Shown piece by piece: positions 17,050 to 25,441 of a stretch of DNA of 35,071 bases (position 1 is the stretch's first letter; every line of letters begins with the position of its first letter). The DNA comes from Gemmatimonadota bacterium (GTDB lineage: Bacteria; Latescibacterota; UBA2968): NCBI GenBank assembly GCA_002714465.1, contig PAXL01000048.1, positions 1 to 35,071 of the forward strand, given 5' to 3'. The notes under the pieces were generated by a model that was given only the letters and a program-made list of their open reading frames with translations, had not been told where the DNA came from and did no database searches. Both the position numbers and the translations under genes were made by a program.

Positions 17050-17083
17050 ATGGGGTCGCTTCTGCGGAAGGGGCCCCATTCTC
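17050..17083 (+). terminator. Possible terminator hairpin after the secreted protein gene
   Basis: ATGGGG (17050-17055) pairs with CCCCAT (17074-17079), with further G/C pairing possible inside, followed by TCTCGTTT. The T-run is interrupted, so this is moderate evidence. It overlaps the farthest-upstream ATG of pcm, which argues for a later pcm start. Confidence 0.4.
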
Positions 17084-17109
17084 GTTTGACCGGTGCAGTG
17101 GGGGCTGGC

Positions 17110-17739
17110 GTGAACGGGGAACTGGATCGGATGGTTGTGGAGCAGATCGAGGGGCGTGGCGTCCGGGATAGCGCTGTTCTCGAAGCCATTCGGTCTGTGC
17201 CGCGAACGGAGTTCGTGCCTGGACACCTTTTGCAGGCTTCCTTAGCCGATCGTGCGCTTCCGATCGGGTATCGGCAGACGATTTCACAGCCCTACATGGT
17301 TGGCAAGATGACCGAGCTCCTTGGTCTCGAATCTCACCACCGGGTGCTCGAAATCGGGACAGGTTCCGGCTACCAGGCAGCGGTTTCAAGTCTATTAGCG
17401 GAAGAGGTCTACAGCTTGGAGATCGTCCCCGAACTCGCCAGATCGGCGACCGAGCGGTTGGCTAGGCTAGGCTACAATAACGTCAACGTTCTCGGGGCCG
17501 ATGGTTCTGGTGGGTGGCCGACCCACGCACCCTACGATCGCATCTGCTTGACTGCGGCACCGGTGGTGCTTCCTCAGGCGCTACTCGGACAGCTGGCGGA
17601 AGGGGGGCGTTTGGTGGGTCCCATAGGGACGGATCACCAGAGACTGATCGTCTGGGACCGTCTGCCGGAAGGACTTAAGGAAACGCTGAGCATCGGGGTT
17701 CGCTTCGTGCCGATGACGGGTCTGGTTGCAGAACCATAG
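17110..17739 (+). CDS. pcm: Protein-L-isoaspartate O-methyltransferase
   Basis: About 209 residues. It methylates L-isoaspartyl residues in aged proteins with SAM, starting their repair. The sequence shows the family's VEQIEGRGVRDSAVLEAIRS helix, PRTEFVP, the GYRQTISQPYMVGKMTELL substrate loop and motif I, VLEIGTGSGYQAAVSSLLAE. GWPTHAPYDRICLTAA follows as motif II. The frame is open back to ATG 17050, but a hairpin covers that start. GTG 17110 or ATG 17131 fits the family N-terminus better; I cannot decide between them. The small membrane-protein gene follows by 9 nt. Confidence 0.9.
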   Translation: MNGELDRMVVEQIEGRGVRDSAVLEAIRSVPRTEFVPGHLLQASLADRALPIGYRQTISQPYMVGKMTELLGLESHHRVLEIGTGSGYQAAVSSLLAEEVYSLEIVPELARSATERLARLGYNNVNVLGADGSGGWPTHAPYDRICLTAAPVVLPQALLGQLAEGGRLVGPIGTDHQRLIVWDRLPEGLKETLSIGVRFVPMTGLVAEP

Positions 17740-17748
17740 GAGAATTAT

Positions 17749-17913
17749 ATGACGATCTGGGGTGCGCAAGTTGGGGTTGTTTTTGTGGTTTGTTACGTTG
17801 GTATGCTCGTGTCAACGGGTCTGGCGGGTCATAGGTCCAAGGCCCTTCAGTGGGGATGCTGGCTGGTTGCGCTCGCGGTGATGCTCATTTGCCATTCGCT
17901 CACACCTGCCTGA
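17749..17913 (+). CDS. Small two-helix membrane protein (54 residues)
   Basis: This small gene begins with ATG 17749 after AGGAGA (17738-17743), a good ribosome-binding site placed directly behind the pcm stop, so it is probably co-transcribed with pcm. The translation has two hydrophobic helices: VGVVFVVCYVGMLVSTGLA (about residues 8-26) and WGCWLVALAVMLICHSL (about 35-51), separated by a basic hinge HRSKALQ. It has no known family to me. The size, clean ribosome-binding site and two-helix plan argue that it is real. It could be a small regulator or assembly factor. Confidence 0.6.
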   Translation: MTIWGAQVGVVFVVCYVGMLVSTGLAGHRSKALQWGCWLVALAVMLICHSLTPA

Positions 17914-17958
17914 AACCTTGACGCAGTTCTATCAATGGATGGGAAAGGCCCTAAATCC

Positions 17959-17987
17959 TTGACTGTACTGGGGTAAACATCTAACAT
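17959..17987 (+). promoter_or_regulatory. Candidate sigma-70-type promoter for purN
   Basis: TTGACT (17959-17964), 17-bp spacer, TAACAT (17982-17987). Transcription would begin near 17994, giving a leader of about 98 nt before ATG 18092. Confidence 0.5.
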
Positions 17988-18091
17988 ACAGGCAGCTAGA
18001 GTGGTCTATTAGGGCTGTACTCCCCCCGTTGTACCCGCCGTTTAGTTCCTCACAACAACGCAGACACATTCAGAAAGTGCGGCCCGCTTCG

Positions 18092-18742
18092 ATGGCTGAT
18101 CCGAATGGTGTTGGGGCGTACCGTATCGGTATTCTGGCGTCCCACGGTGGCTCTAACTTCCAGGCGATCTTCGATCGGTGCGTTGCGCAGGAAATCTCGG
18201 CCCGGATCGGGGTCGTCATCAGCAACAACAGCCGCTCCAAGGCCCTTGAACGTGCTCGCGTGCAGGGCCTGCCTTGCGCTCATCTGAGCTCGCATACCCA
18301 CCCGGATCCGGTCGGCCTTGATCGTGCGATCCTCAAGTGTCTGAGGTCGTACAAATCCGATCTAGTGGTTCTAGCAGGATACATGAAGAAACTGGGTCCG
18401 AAGACGCTTGAGGCGTTCTCGAATCGGATCATCAATATCCACCCTGCTCTTCTGCCCGCATTCGGGGGGCAGGGGATGTATGGCCAGAACGTCCACGAGG
18501 CCGTGATCGCAAGTGGTGCGCGTGTCACTGGTGCGACTGTGCATCTGGTAGACGAGCATTACGACAACGGACCAATCATTGCGCAGGAAGTCGTGAAGGT
18601 GTATGACGGCGATACTGTTGAGTCTGTGGCGGAACGCGTTCTTGCTGTCGAGCACAGGCTGTATCCCGCTGTGGTTCGACTATTTGCGCAGGGACGGGTC
18701 TCGGTCAGAGACAATCGAGTCACCATCCAGCCCTGCCAATAG
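18092..18742 (+). CDS. purN: Phosphoribosylglycinamide formyltransferase
   Basis: A 216-residue cytosolic enzyme that transfers the formyl group of 10-formyl-THF to GAR in purine synthesis. RIGILASHGGSNFQAI is the phosphate-binding start. The catalytic Asn/His are in the NIHPALLPAFGG motif and the catalytic Asp in HLVDEHYDNGPIIAQ. The family GQGMYGQNVHEAV stretch is also clear. ATG 18092 matches the usual N-terminus (E. coli PurN is 212 residues); the frame extends upstream to 18029, but that part is unlike the family. No other pur gene is nearby. It stands between pcm and mreB. Confidence 0.93.
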   Translation: MADPNGVGAYRIGILASHGGSNFQAIFDRCVAQEISARIGVVISNNSRSKALERARVQGLPCAHLSSHTHPDPVGLDRAILKCLRSYKSDLVVLAGYMKKLGPKTLEAFSNRIINIHPALLPAFGGQGMYGQNVHEAVIASGARVTGATVHLVDEHYDNGPIIAQEVVKVYDGDTVESVAERVLAVEHRLYPAVVRLFAQGRVSVRDNRVTIQPCQ

Positions 18743-18858
18743 GCAACACGGGCTGAGCACGTGGGCCAGTTCGCGATGCGTCTGGAAATTTTCAGGAAGT
18801 GTGATGGCTGATCGCTGCCGTCGAGTGTCATGTATGATCGGGTAACCAAGGGGAAGTG

Positions 18859-19878
18859 ATGGCATTTTCAATCTCTGGATGGCTGTCGAACGACATCGGG
18901 ATCGATCTCGGGACCGCGAACACACTGGTCTACATGAAGGGACAGGGGATTCTAGTGGACGAGCCCTCGATCGTAGCGCTGGATCGGAACACGGGTAAAC
19001 CGATCGCGATCGGCGGACAGGCCAAGGAGATGATGGGCCGTGAGAACCCGGATATCGAGGTAGTGCGGCCGCTGCGAGACGGAGTGATCGCCGACTACGA
19101 CGTGACCGAGGAGATGCTTCGCTATTTCATCAAGAAGGTCCAGAAGAACAAGCTTCTGATCCGCCCGCGAATCGTGATCTGTATCCCTTCGGGGGTTTCG
19201 GCGGTTGAAATGCGAGCCGTTCGGGAGTCGGCCGAGCGAGCTGGCGCGCGTGAGGTCTACCTGATCAAGGAGCCCATGGCCGCGGCTATCGGAATCGGAC
19301 TGCCCGTAGCTGATCCCGTTGGCTCGATGGTGATCGACATTGGCGGTGGGACGACTGAGATCGCCGTGATCGCACTGTCGGGGATCGTGACGTGGAAGTC
19401 GATCAAGATGGCGGGTGATGAGCTGAACGACTCGATCATCCAGTTCCTGAAACGAAAGTACAGTTTGTTAGTCGGTGAGCGAAGTGCAGAGGAGATCAAG
19501 TGTGCGATCGGCGCCGCGGGTGCCCTCGAGCAAGAAATCCAGCATACCTGCCGTGGTCTCGACCTGGTCTCTTCGATCCCGAAGACGATCATCGTCGATT
19601 CGTCTGAGATCAGGGAGGCGCTCTCTGAGCCGGTGAGCGCGATCATCGAAGCCGTGCGGCAGAACCTCGAGCAGACGCCGCCGGAGCTTGCTGCCGATAT
19701 TCTCGATCGAGGAATTATCCTGACGGGTGGTGGCGCATTGCTTCGCGGTCTCGACAAATTGCTCGTCGAAGAGACCAGTCTGCCGGTGATCGTTGCCGAA
19801 GACCCCTTGACGTGCGTCGTGCGCGGGACTGGCAAGGTCCTCGAAGATATTTCAGCCTACCAGAAAGTTCTGATCTAG
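18859..19878 (+). CDS. mreB: Rod-shape-determining actin homologue MreB
   Basis: A 339-residue bacterial actin that forms membrane-bound filaments and directs lateral wall synthesis. The nucleotide-binding phosphate-1 loop IGIDLGTANTLVYMKG, the KEPMAAAIGIGLPV connection, the phosphate-2 loop VIDIGGGTTEIAVIAL and the adenosine motif IILTGGGALLRGLDKLL are all present. A hydrophobic N-terminal stretch (MAFSISGWLS) can tether it to the membrane. ATG 18859 is favoured over the GTG one codon upstream. AAGGGGAAG lies just ahead. mreC follows 13 nt later. Confidence 0.97.
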   Translation: MAFSISGWLSNDIGIDLGTANTLVYMKGQGILVDEPSIVALDRNTGKPIAIGGQAKEMMGRENPDIEVVRPLRDGVIADYDVTEEMLRYFIKKVQKNKLLIRPRIVICIPSGVSAVEMRAVRESAERAGAREVYLIKEPMAAAIGIGLPVADPVGSMVIDIGGGTTEIAVIALSGIVTWKSIKMAGDELNDSIIQFLKRKYSLLVGERSAEEIKCAIGAAGALEQEIQHTCRGLDLVSSIPKTIIVDSSEIREALSEPVSAIIEAVRQNLEQTPPELAADILDRGIILTGGGALLRGLDKLLVEETSLPVIVAEDPLTCVVRGTGKVLEDISAYQKVLI

Positions 19879-19891
19879 TCCGCGTTAGCCC

Positions 19892-20698
19892 GTGCAAAGA
19901 CTCTACCAGTTCATTGGCGAGAATCGCGCCTTCATTGCGCTTGGTCTTGCCATTGTGATTTCATTCGGCCTGATGGCGATGGGCTATTCCGAGAAGCTTG
20001 GGCTGGCGAGGTCCTTCACGACGGGTCTGCTCAAAGCCGGACACAGCGTCTTCTCCTGGCCCATGGGTCTCTCCGATCTTCGATTCCAGAACGAAGTCCT
20101 CCGTGAACAGAATCTAAGGCTCTCGATGGAGCTTGTCGATTTACGAGAGGCGAAACTCGAGAACGAACGCCTGCGGGGCCTGCTCAACTTCAAAGAAGCC
20201 AACCGGGGCGCCGGGGATTATCTCGTCGCGAAGGTCATCGCGTGGGATCCCGATCGCATTAAGAATACGATCGTGATCGACATCGGAGATTCCGACGGTG
20301 TGGCCGAACGCATGCCTGTGGTCACTGCAGACGGTCTGGTCGGGCGCATTCTCGAAGTGCATCCGGGGTCGTCAGTTGTGCAGTTGCTGCTCGATCGAAA
20401 CTGCAGAGTTAGTGCGATTGTTCAGCGACAGTCTAGGACGCAGGGCATCGTGATGGTGGAGGACGGGACGTTCTACCTCAGGCACGTGCCAATCAGAAGC
20501 GAGGTTGAGGAGGGGGACGTCGTGGTGTCGAGTGGCCTGGGAGAGATTTTTCCGGAGGGGCTCCTTGTCGGGTCAGTGACAGAGTTGGGAGACGAAGGGC
20601 AGGGGTTGTTCAGAGAGGTGATCCTGACACCCGGAGTGAACTTCTCGAATCTGGAAGAGGTGTTTGTGTTGGAGCAGCGGGGCAAGACCGAGCCGTAG
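19892..20698 (+). CDS. mreC: Rod-shape-determining protein MreC
   Basis: A 268-residue bitopic protein of the elongasome. It has a short cytoplasmic N-terminus, one membrane helix (AFIALGLAIVISFGLMAMGY, about residues 14-33), a coiled coil (about 68-105, FQNEVLREQNLRLSMELVDL) and then the MreC beta-barrel domain. GLVGRILEVHPGSSVVQLLL and the closing DVVVSSGLGEIFPEGLLVG motif are typical. GTG 19892 is the only start that keeps the helix. mreD, pbp2 and rodA, which usually follow, are absent; a convergent flavoenzyme gene comes next. Confidence 0.95.
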   Translation: MQRLYQFIGENRAFIALGLAIVISFGLMAMGYSEKLGLARSFTTGLLKAGHSVFSWPMGLSDLRFQNEVLREQNLRLSMELVDLREAKLENERLRGLLNFKEANRGAGDYLVAKVIAWDPDRIKNTIVIDIGDSDGVAERMPVVTADGLVGRILEVHPGSSVVQLLLDRNCRVSAIVQRQSRTQGIVMVEDGTFYLRHVPIRSEVEEGDVVVSSGLGEIFPEGLLVGSVTELGDEGQGLFREVILTPGVNFSNLEEVFVLEQRGKTEP

Positions 20699-20779
20699 GT
20701 GTTATGACTTGTGGGAAGCCGGGCTAGAGGAGTCCCGCTTGCTGAGAGGCCAAGGAAGGTCTGATACTGAAGAATCCAG

Positions 20780-22270
20780 CTAAAGTGGGGTTTCTTTTTT
20801 TATGTCCCGGAGGCGCTTGCCCTCAGGGGTTTTTTTGTAGAACGGGTCGAGGGGGAAGCAGCCAGAGATCATACCGTTCCGAGGCGCGGTGGTGCAGTCA
20901 CTGAAGGTGCGGCAGATCTTTCGTGTCACAAGTTCGCCCTTTGTGAGAACATCTTGCGGCAGGTCGGGGTAGGACAGGACGACGCGACCGAGGCCGACGA
21001 AATCGACCAGGTTATCCCGAACTGCTCGCTGGCCGACGTGGGGCAGATACTCTTGCAGGTAGGAGTATGCGGTTCCGACGAGACAGACGTCGGGATAGCG
21101 TGCCTTGATCTGAGCGACGAAGTCGATCTGGCGGGCCACGTCTACGAGCGGGTCGACGGGTGGCTGATATCCGTCAGACGGTGGGTAGTAAGCGGGGCGT
21201 TGAATGTGCGGGTTGTAATAAGGGCTGCCCGCAGTCAGGTTGACCAGCGTTATGTCAAGTTCCCTGAGAAGATCGATAAACTGGCAAGTATCCGAGGTGT
21301 CAGGTTCGATCGGATTGTCCTGGTTCGTGCTGAACCCGTACTTGTAGGGAAGCAGATCCACAAAAGGTTCGGGGATGCCGGGACCCAGGCGACGACCGTC
21401 TCCCTTTTCGGGGTCCGGCCTGAAGGGCACGAAATCGAAAGCGCTCAGCCTGATGCCGATGTCCAATCCGGGGTTATTCGCCCGGACGCCCTCCACGATC
21501 TCTCGCAGGAAGCGTGTGCGGTTCTCGAAGGATCCACCGTAGGGTCCAGGACGTGTGAAGGCGCTCAGGAACTCGTGGCCGAGGTATCCGTGACAGTGCT
21601 TGATGTCGACGAACTGGTAGCCGAGGTCGGACGCCATCGATGCGGCGCGATGGTAGTCCTCGATCAGGGTCTTGATTTCATCATCTGACAGGACAGGGTC
21701 GTCCGACTCGATGTGAAACTTACTGTCCAGGATCGGGTGACGATATAGTGTCCTTGGCTCCATCTTCGCCTTATCGAAGGGGCGACAGAACCTGCCAGAA
21801 TGAGTCAGCTGAAGCCCGACATACAGGTCATCCGTATCACCAATGTGTTCTCTGTGCACCCTGAGCAGCTCGTCCCGAAGCTTCCCGATTCCCGCCTTAG
21901 AGTGATCTGCCGCATACAGCTGGTTCGGGTTGGCTCGGCCTTCAGGCTGAACGGCGACCGCTTCGCCTCCCCAGATCAGCTTTGCCCCGCTCAGGCCAAA
22001 ATTCTGCCAGCGACGGATTGTATACTCTGATGGATTCCCGTCAGTTTTTGCGTCCCATCCCTCCATCGGATGAATGCACCAACGGTTCCCAATTTTGAAT
22101 CCCCTGTGATCGTAAGGCTGTGCGAGCGGTGAGTCGGGAGCCTTTTCGATCTTGTCGTCCACCGGGAGCGATACTCCCAGGCTGTCGAGGTGTGCACGGA
22201 ACTCGTCCACCGTTTTGAGGTGTCCCACTCGCACAAAGCGTTCTGGAGCCACAGAGTTCTCCTTGGGCAT
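20780..22270 (-). CDS. Old-yellow-enzyme family NADH:flavin oxidoreductase
   Basis: A 496-residue FMN enzyme of the OYE / 2,4-dienoyl-CoA reductase TIM-barrel family. NRWCIHPMEGWDAKTDG opens the barrel, and GLQLTHSGRFCRP and DIKHCHGYLGHEFLSAF hold the family's His/active-site residues; RPGPYGGSFENRTRFLREIV is the flavin-phosphate-side motif. The C-terminus has three cysteines, in KICRTFSDCTT and ISGCFPLD (C-x5-C-x11-C), possibly an Fe-S or Zn site. It lacks the long NAD(P)H domain of DCR proper. The start is taken at ATG 22270, because the frame upstream (to 22651) is unlike the family and overlaps the divergent gene. The substrate is unknown. Its 3' end faces mreC. Confidence 0.87.
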   Translation of the reverse strand: MPKENSVAPERFVRVGHLKTVDEFRAHLDSLGVSLPVDDKIEKAPDSPLAQPYDHRGFKIGNRWCIHPMEGWDAKTDGNPSEYTIRRWQNFGLSGAKLIWGGEAVAVQPEGRANPNQLYAADHSKAGIGKLRDELLRVHREHIGDTDDLYVGLQLTHSGRFCRPFDKAKMEPRTLYRHPILDSKFHIESDDPVLSDDEIKTLIEDYHRAASMASDLGYQFVDIKHCHGYLGHEFLSAFTRPGPYGGSFENRTRFLREIVEGVRANNPGLDIGIRLSAFDFVPFRPDPEKGDGRRLGPGIPEPFVDLLPYKYGFSTNQDNPIEPDTSDTCQFIDLLRELDITLVNLTAGSPYYNPHIQRPAYYPPSDGYQPPVDPLVDVARQIDFVAQIKARYPDVCLVGTAYSYLQEYLPHVGQRAVRDNLVDFVGLGRVVLSYPDLPQDVLTKGELVTRKICRTFSDCTTAPRNGMISGCFPLDPFYKKTPEGKRLRDIKKETPL

Positions 22271-22286
22271 AGGAAACAGCGATTGC

Positions 22287-22315
22287 GTGTATGTCTCGGA
22301 GGTTGGAATATACAC
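22287..22315. promoter_or_regulatory. Inverted repeat in the divergent promoter gap (possible operator)
   Basis: GTGTAT (22287-22292) and ATACAC (22310-22315) form 6-bp arms around a 17-bp spacer between the OYE gene and the transglutaminase gene. The arms are short, so this is a weak candidate for a dimeric regulator site. Confidence 0.25.
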
Positions 22316-22363
22316 AGCGCCCAAGGCGTGTCCAAATTCGTGCCAAAACCTGGAGGAAAGTGC

Positions 22364-24250
22364 TTGCAGACAGAGTGGATGTGGTCCGGATTTGATTTCG
22401 ACAGAGCTACGGGGAAACGAATTCGAGTCAACGAAAGCGGAGCCTCCCTGCAGCGCGGGGTTACCATTGCCGACGAGTTCGGGAAGTGCAACGATCGCGA
22501 CAGGGAGACCATCTCGGGTAGACGTATCGCAAGGAAGATATTTCACGTCGGCAGATTTTCCGGGAGGATGGCGCGTCTCTGTCCCTACCTCGAATGCGAT
22601 CGTAATGGCGGACAGCTTGAGATCTCGATCAACGGTCACGTCGTGCAGCATTCGTGGTCGGAAGATCGGCCATACTGGACAGATCGGTGGACGCCGATTG
22701 ATGTGCCCGTCGAATGGCTGTGCACGGGCGACAACGACGTTTGCTTTAGATCTATGGACGAGTCGGTGTGGAGCCTCCTGATCGAGTCGAGTCGCCAGCC
22801 GGACCGGAGCGCTGTCAGCGAAGACGGCGGGAGTAACTGGAGAACCGAGGAGCTGGGGTGGAACGACGGATGTGACGGCGAGTATATGGTTCGACTCTGG
22901 CTTGATCAGTATCCGGAGTCGGCTACACTAGAATCTAACGTTGTCGATCACGGGAGCGATCCGAATGGTGGTGTCGCCGTCGTCGGGCCATATTCCGTTT
23001 CGTTGATGTGTGAACGCACTGGAAAGGGCACAGCGGTTCTGCAGTTCAGATCGGGCAACACTCCTGTCCCCAGACCGGATACTTGGTCAGGTTGGCAGGA
23101 AGGATCTAACTTCGAGAACGTCTATCGGTTTGGCCAATGGCGAGTCAACCTTGGCGCAACTGACCCCAACGCTACACCTGTCTTGGAATCCGTCTCTCTG
23201 ACCGTCAACCGTCCGAGCTGCACGAGTTGGTCTGTCGGCGGTAGAAGCCAGCAGACTCTAGCGAAAAGCTCATATAGATTCGCATCCGGAAGGCACGATG
23301 AGCCCAGGGCGGAGCGACTCAGAGATAGATGGAAGTTGGAGGAGGTCGTGAGAGGCTCTGTTTCTGAGTGGGAGGCATATCTGAGGCTGCGCCAGTGGGT
23401 GCGGGATCAGTGGGAGGACGGTTGGGATATGGGCGCGATCGATTTCTGTCCGCCTTGGGATGCTATGCTGATTCTAGAGTTGACGCGCCGCAAGCTCAGT
23501 CTCGGGATGTGCACACACTATGCGACGGTTATGTCGCAATGCTGTGCTGCGCTCGGGTTGAACGCACGCACGCAGATCATGCGAAGTCATTGTATCAACG
23601 AAGTCTGGTCGACGGACCACCAGAAGTGGGTAGCCATGGACATCGGCGGGGACAATAACGACGAGACCAGGTTTGTCTATCACTTCGAGAGAGACGGTGA
23701 GCCTCTATCGGCCGTTGAGTGCCACGAGGCGTGGGTCAGCGATGACTATGCCGATGTAAACGTTTCGCCTGCACCTCCGCCGGCAACCGAGGGGCGATAC
23801 GAGGTCGAAAAGCGGCTCCGTCTTTTTGAAAGGTTCATGATCTCGCTCAGAACAGATGAGCTCAGATCACTGGAGCCGGGTGAGTCCGAACACGGGAAGG
23901 GCTCCTATCACTATGACGGGTATCTGTTCTGGGAAGATGACAGAACCAAGCCGTTGCCTTGGTTCTCGAACCACACGGCCCGAACGGCGGATCTGTACTG
24001 GTCTATCAACGAGACCTATATCCATCTGCTGGACTCAGATGGTAACGGATGCCTTAAAGTAATCCTCGAGTCTCCAACTCCAAACCTGTCCCACTTTGAG
24101 AGGGAATCTGGTCCAGAAAAGTGGGAGCGTGTCGAAGACTGTTTCGACTGGCGACCAGAGAGCAAGGGCAGTGAACTCTGTGTTCGTTCCGTCAACCATC
24201 ACGGACGTCCGGGCGTGATCAGCGTGGTAAAGGTCCTGATGGATGACTGA
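22364..24250 (+). CDS. Transglutaminase-like cysteine-protease-fold protein with N-terminal beta domains
   Basis: About 628 residues. The C-terminal half contains a transglutaminase-like domain (core about 350-440). The catalytic triad reads C383 in GMCTHYATVMSQ, H409 in RSHCINEVWS and D426 in WVAMDIGGD. The first 300 residues look like beta-sandwich, carbohydrate- or galactose-binding-like modules (LEISINGHVVQHSWSED), with a second FGQWRVNLGATDPNATPVLESVSL region. The domain after the core is of unknown fold. No signal peptide is visible. Start: TTG 22364 with GGAGG at 22352-22356, or ATG 22379; the frame reaches back to 22190 but would overlap the divergent gene. It overlaps the next gene by 8 nt (ATGACTGA). 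A protease, amidase or cross-linking role is possible but not shown. Confidence 0.7.
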   Translation: MQTEWMWSGFDFDRATGKRIRVNESGASLQRGVTIADEFGKCNDRDRETISGRRIARKIFHVGRFSGRMARLCPYLECDRNGGQLEISINGHVVQHSWSEDRPYWTDRWTPIDVPVEWLCTGDNDVCFRSMDESVWSLLIESSRQPDRSAVSEDGGSNWRTEELGWNDGCDGEYMVRLWLDQYPESATLESNVVDHGSDPNGGVAVVGPYSVSLMCERTGKGTAVLQFRSGNTPVPRPDTWSGWQEGSNFENVYRFGQWRVNLGATDPNATPVLESVSLTVNRPSCTSWSVGGRSQQTLAKSSYRFASGRHDEPRAERLRDRWKLEEVVRGSVSEWEAYLRLRQWVRDQWEDGWDMGAIDFCPPWDAMLILELTRRKLSLGMCTHYATVMSQCCAALGLNARTQIMRSHCINEVWSTDHQKWVAMDIGGDNNDETRFVYHFERDGEPLSAVECHEAWVSDDYADVNVSPAPPPATEGRYEVEKRLRLFERFMISLRTDELRSLEPGESEHGKGSYHYDGYLFWEDDRTKPLPWFSNHTARTADLYWSINETYIHLLDSDGNGCLKVILESPTPNLSHFERESGPEKWERVEDCFDWRPESKGSELCVRSVNHHGRPGVISVVKVLMDD

Positions 24251-25406
24251 AGCCAAGATTCGCCGGATTCGGGATGACTTTCCTGCACTTGAGACCTTTG
24301 TTTGGTTTCAGAACGGTGGAGTGAGCATCACGCCGCGTTGTGTAGCCGATTATCACACGGAGCTGATGTTCGAACTCCGTGATCGCGGGCCGATGCACAT
24401 CGCCTATCCCGATGAGGAGTGGCCACGTCGAGAAGTGTCGCTTACCAGGATTGCGCGGTTCTTCTGCGCAGATCGAAACCAGATTGCATTGATGCGCGGG
24501 GTCAGCGAGGCCTTCCAGACGGTGATCAGGGGGATCGACTGGCAAGCAGAGGATAGAATTCTGATATCCGCAGAGGAGGAAGCAGCGGTGTACTTGGCCG
24601 CGCTTCACCTGAGGGATCGACACGGCGTTAAGGTTGAGACGGTTCCCATAGTCTCCGCAAGCGATGAGCAGGCCGAGCTGTTCGAGTCGGCGATGACTGA
24701 AAGGACGCGACTCGTTGCCTTTAGTCACGTGACGACCGATATCGGTGCGCGTTTGCCAGCAGAGCGAATCTGTCGGTCTGCCCGAAAAGTTGGTGCGATT
24801 TCGTTCGTTGATCTCGCGCATTCGGGTGGACTATTCCCAATCGATCTGAACGATATGGGGTGTGATTTCGCAGGGGCACTCTCGTACAAGTGGATGTATG
24901 CGCCCTACGCATCGGGATTACTTTTCTGCCGAGAACCGGATCAGGAGAGAGTTGCCGTAACCTATGCGGGGGGGCGATCCGAGTCGAGTCTGGACTGGGA
25001 GACAGGAGAATACGCTTTCAAGCCGGGAGCCGAACGGTATCAGTTTGGTCCGTGGTCGTGGCCATTGGTTCACGCTTGGGCACGGTCTCTGGATTTTCTC
25101 GATGTTATCGGCATAACGAGAATCTGGGAGAGGACGTGTGAACTGACAGATCGCCTGAAGAACGGGATTCTTGAGACGGATCGGCTCGACCTGTTTACGC
25201 CGCTGAAAAGTGAAGACTCTGCTGCTCTGGTGAGTTTCGGCGTTGGAGCTATCTCCCCTGAAATGGTACGAGACACTCTGCGTGAGCGTCATAACCTTGT
25301 GATCAAGGCCATTCATGCAACACGCAAGGGTATGAGAGCGAGTGTACCGTTCTTCCTTCTGGAGGAAGAGGTCGATTTTTTGATCGATAAACTGAGAAAA
25401 CTGTGA
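24243..25406 (+). CDS. Class V PLP-dependent aminotransferase family protein (SufS/isopenicillin-epimerase-like)
   Basis: A 387-residue fold-type I PLP enzyme. The internal aldimine lysine is K216 in ALSYKWMYAPYASG. The Asp and His that hold the cofactor are in FVDLAHSGGLFPIDLND. The N-terminal FVWFQNGGVSITP is the usual entry strand, and GVSEAFQTVIRGIDW contains the phosphate-binding helix. The cysteine-desulfurase catalytic loop with Cys is not evident, so it is more likely an epimerase-, lyase- or aminotransferase-type member than a true desulfurase. It is translationally coupled to the transglutaminase-like gene and followed 35 nt later by a D-2-hydroxyacid dehydrogenase, which suggests a joint pathway. 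Confidence 0.85.
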   Translation: MTEAKIRRIRDDFPALETFVWFQNGGVSITPRCVADYHTELMFELRDRGPMHIAYPDEEWPRREVSLTRIARFFCADRNQIALMRGVSEAFQTVIRGIDWQAEDRILISAEEEAAVYLAALHLRDRHGVKVETVPIVSASDEQAELFESAMTERTRLVAFSHVTTDIGARLPAERICRSARKVGAISFVDLAHSGGLFPIDLNDMGCDFAGALSYKWMYAPYASGLLFCREPDQERVAVTYAGGRSESSLDWETGEYAFKPGAERYQFGPWSWPLVHAWARSLDFLDVIGITRIWERTCELTDRLKNGILETDRLDLFTPLKSEDSAALVSFGVGAISPEMVRDTLRERHNLVIKAIHATRKGMRASVPFFLLEEEVDFLIDKLRKL

Positions 25407-25441
25407 CACGCTGACTTGGGAAATCAACAAACGGAGGATTC

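Noticed and set aside
20954..21688. 244-codon plus-strand frame inside the OYE gene
   Set aside because: Mirror of a clear OYE coding sequence; the Val/Asp-rich translation matches no family.
22190..22363. Earlier start for the transglutaminase-like gene
   Set aside because: It would overlap the 5' end of the divergent OYE gene; TTG 22364 has a well-spaced GGAGG.
22271..22651. N-terminal extension of the old-yellow-enzyme frame by 127 codons on the minus strand
   Set aside because: The extra part is unlike the OYE family and covers the divergent transglutaminase gene; the family sequence starts at ATG 22270.
24243..25406. Cysteine desulfurase (SufS/IscS) as a firm call
   Set aside because: The catalytic Cys loop is not evident and no Fe-S assembly genes are near.
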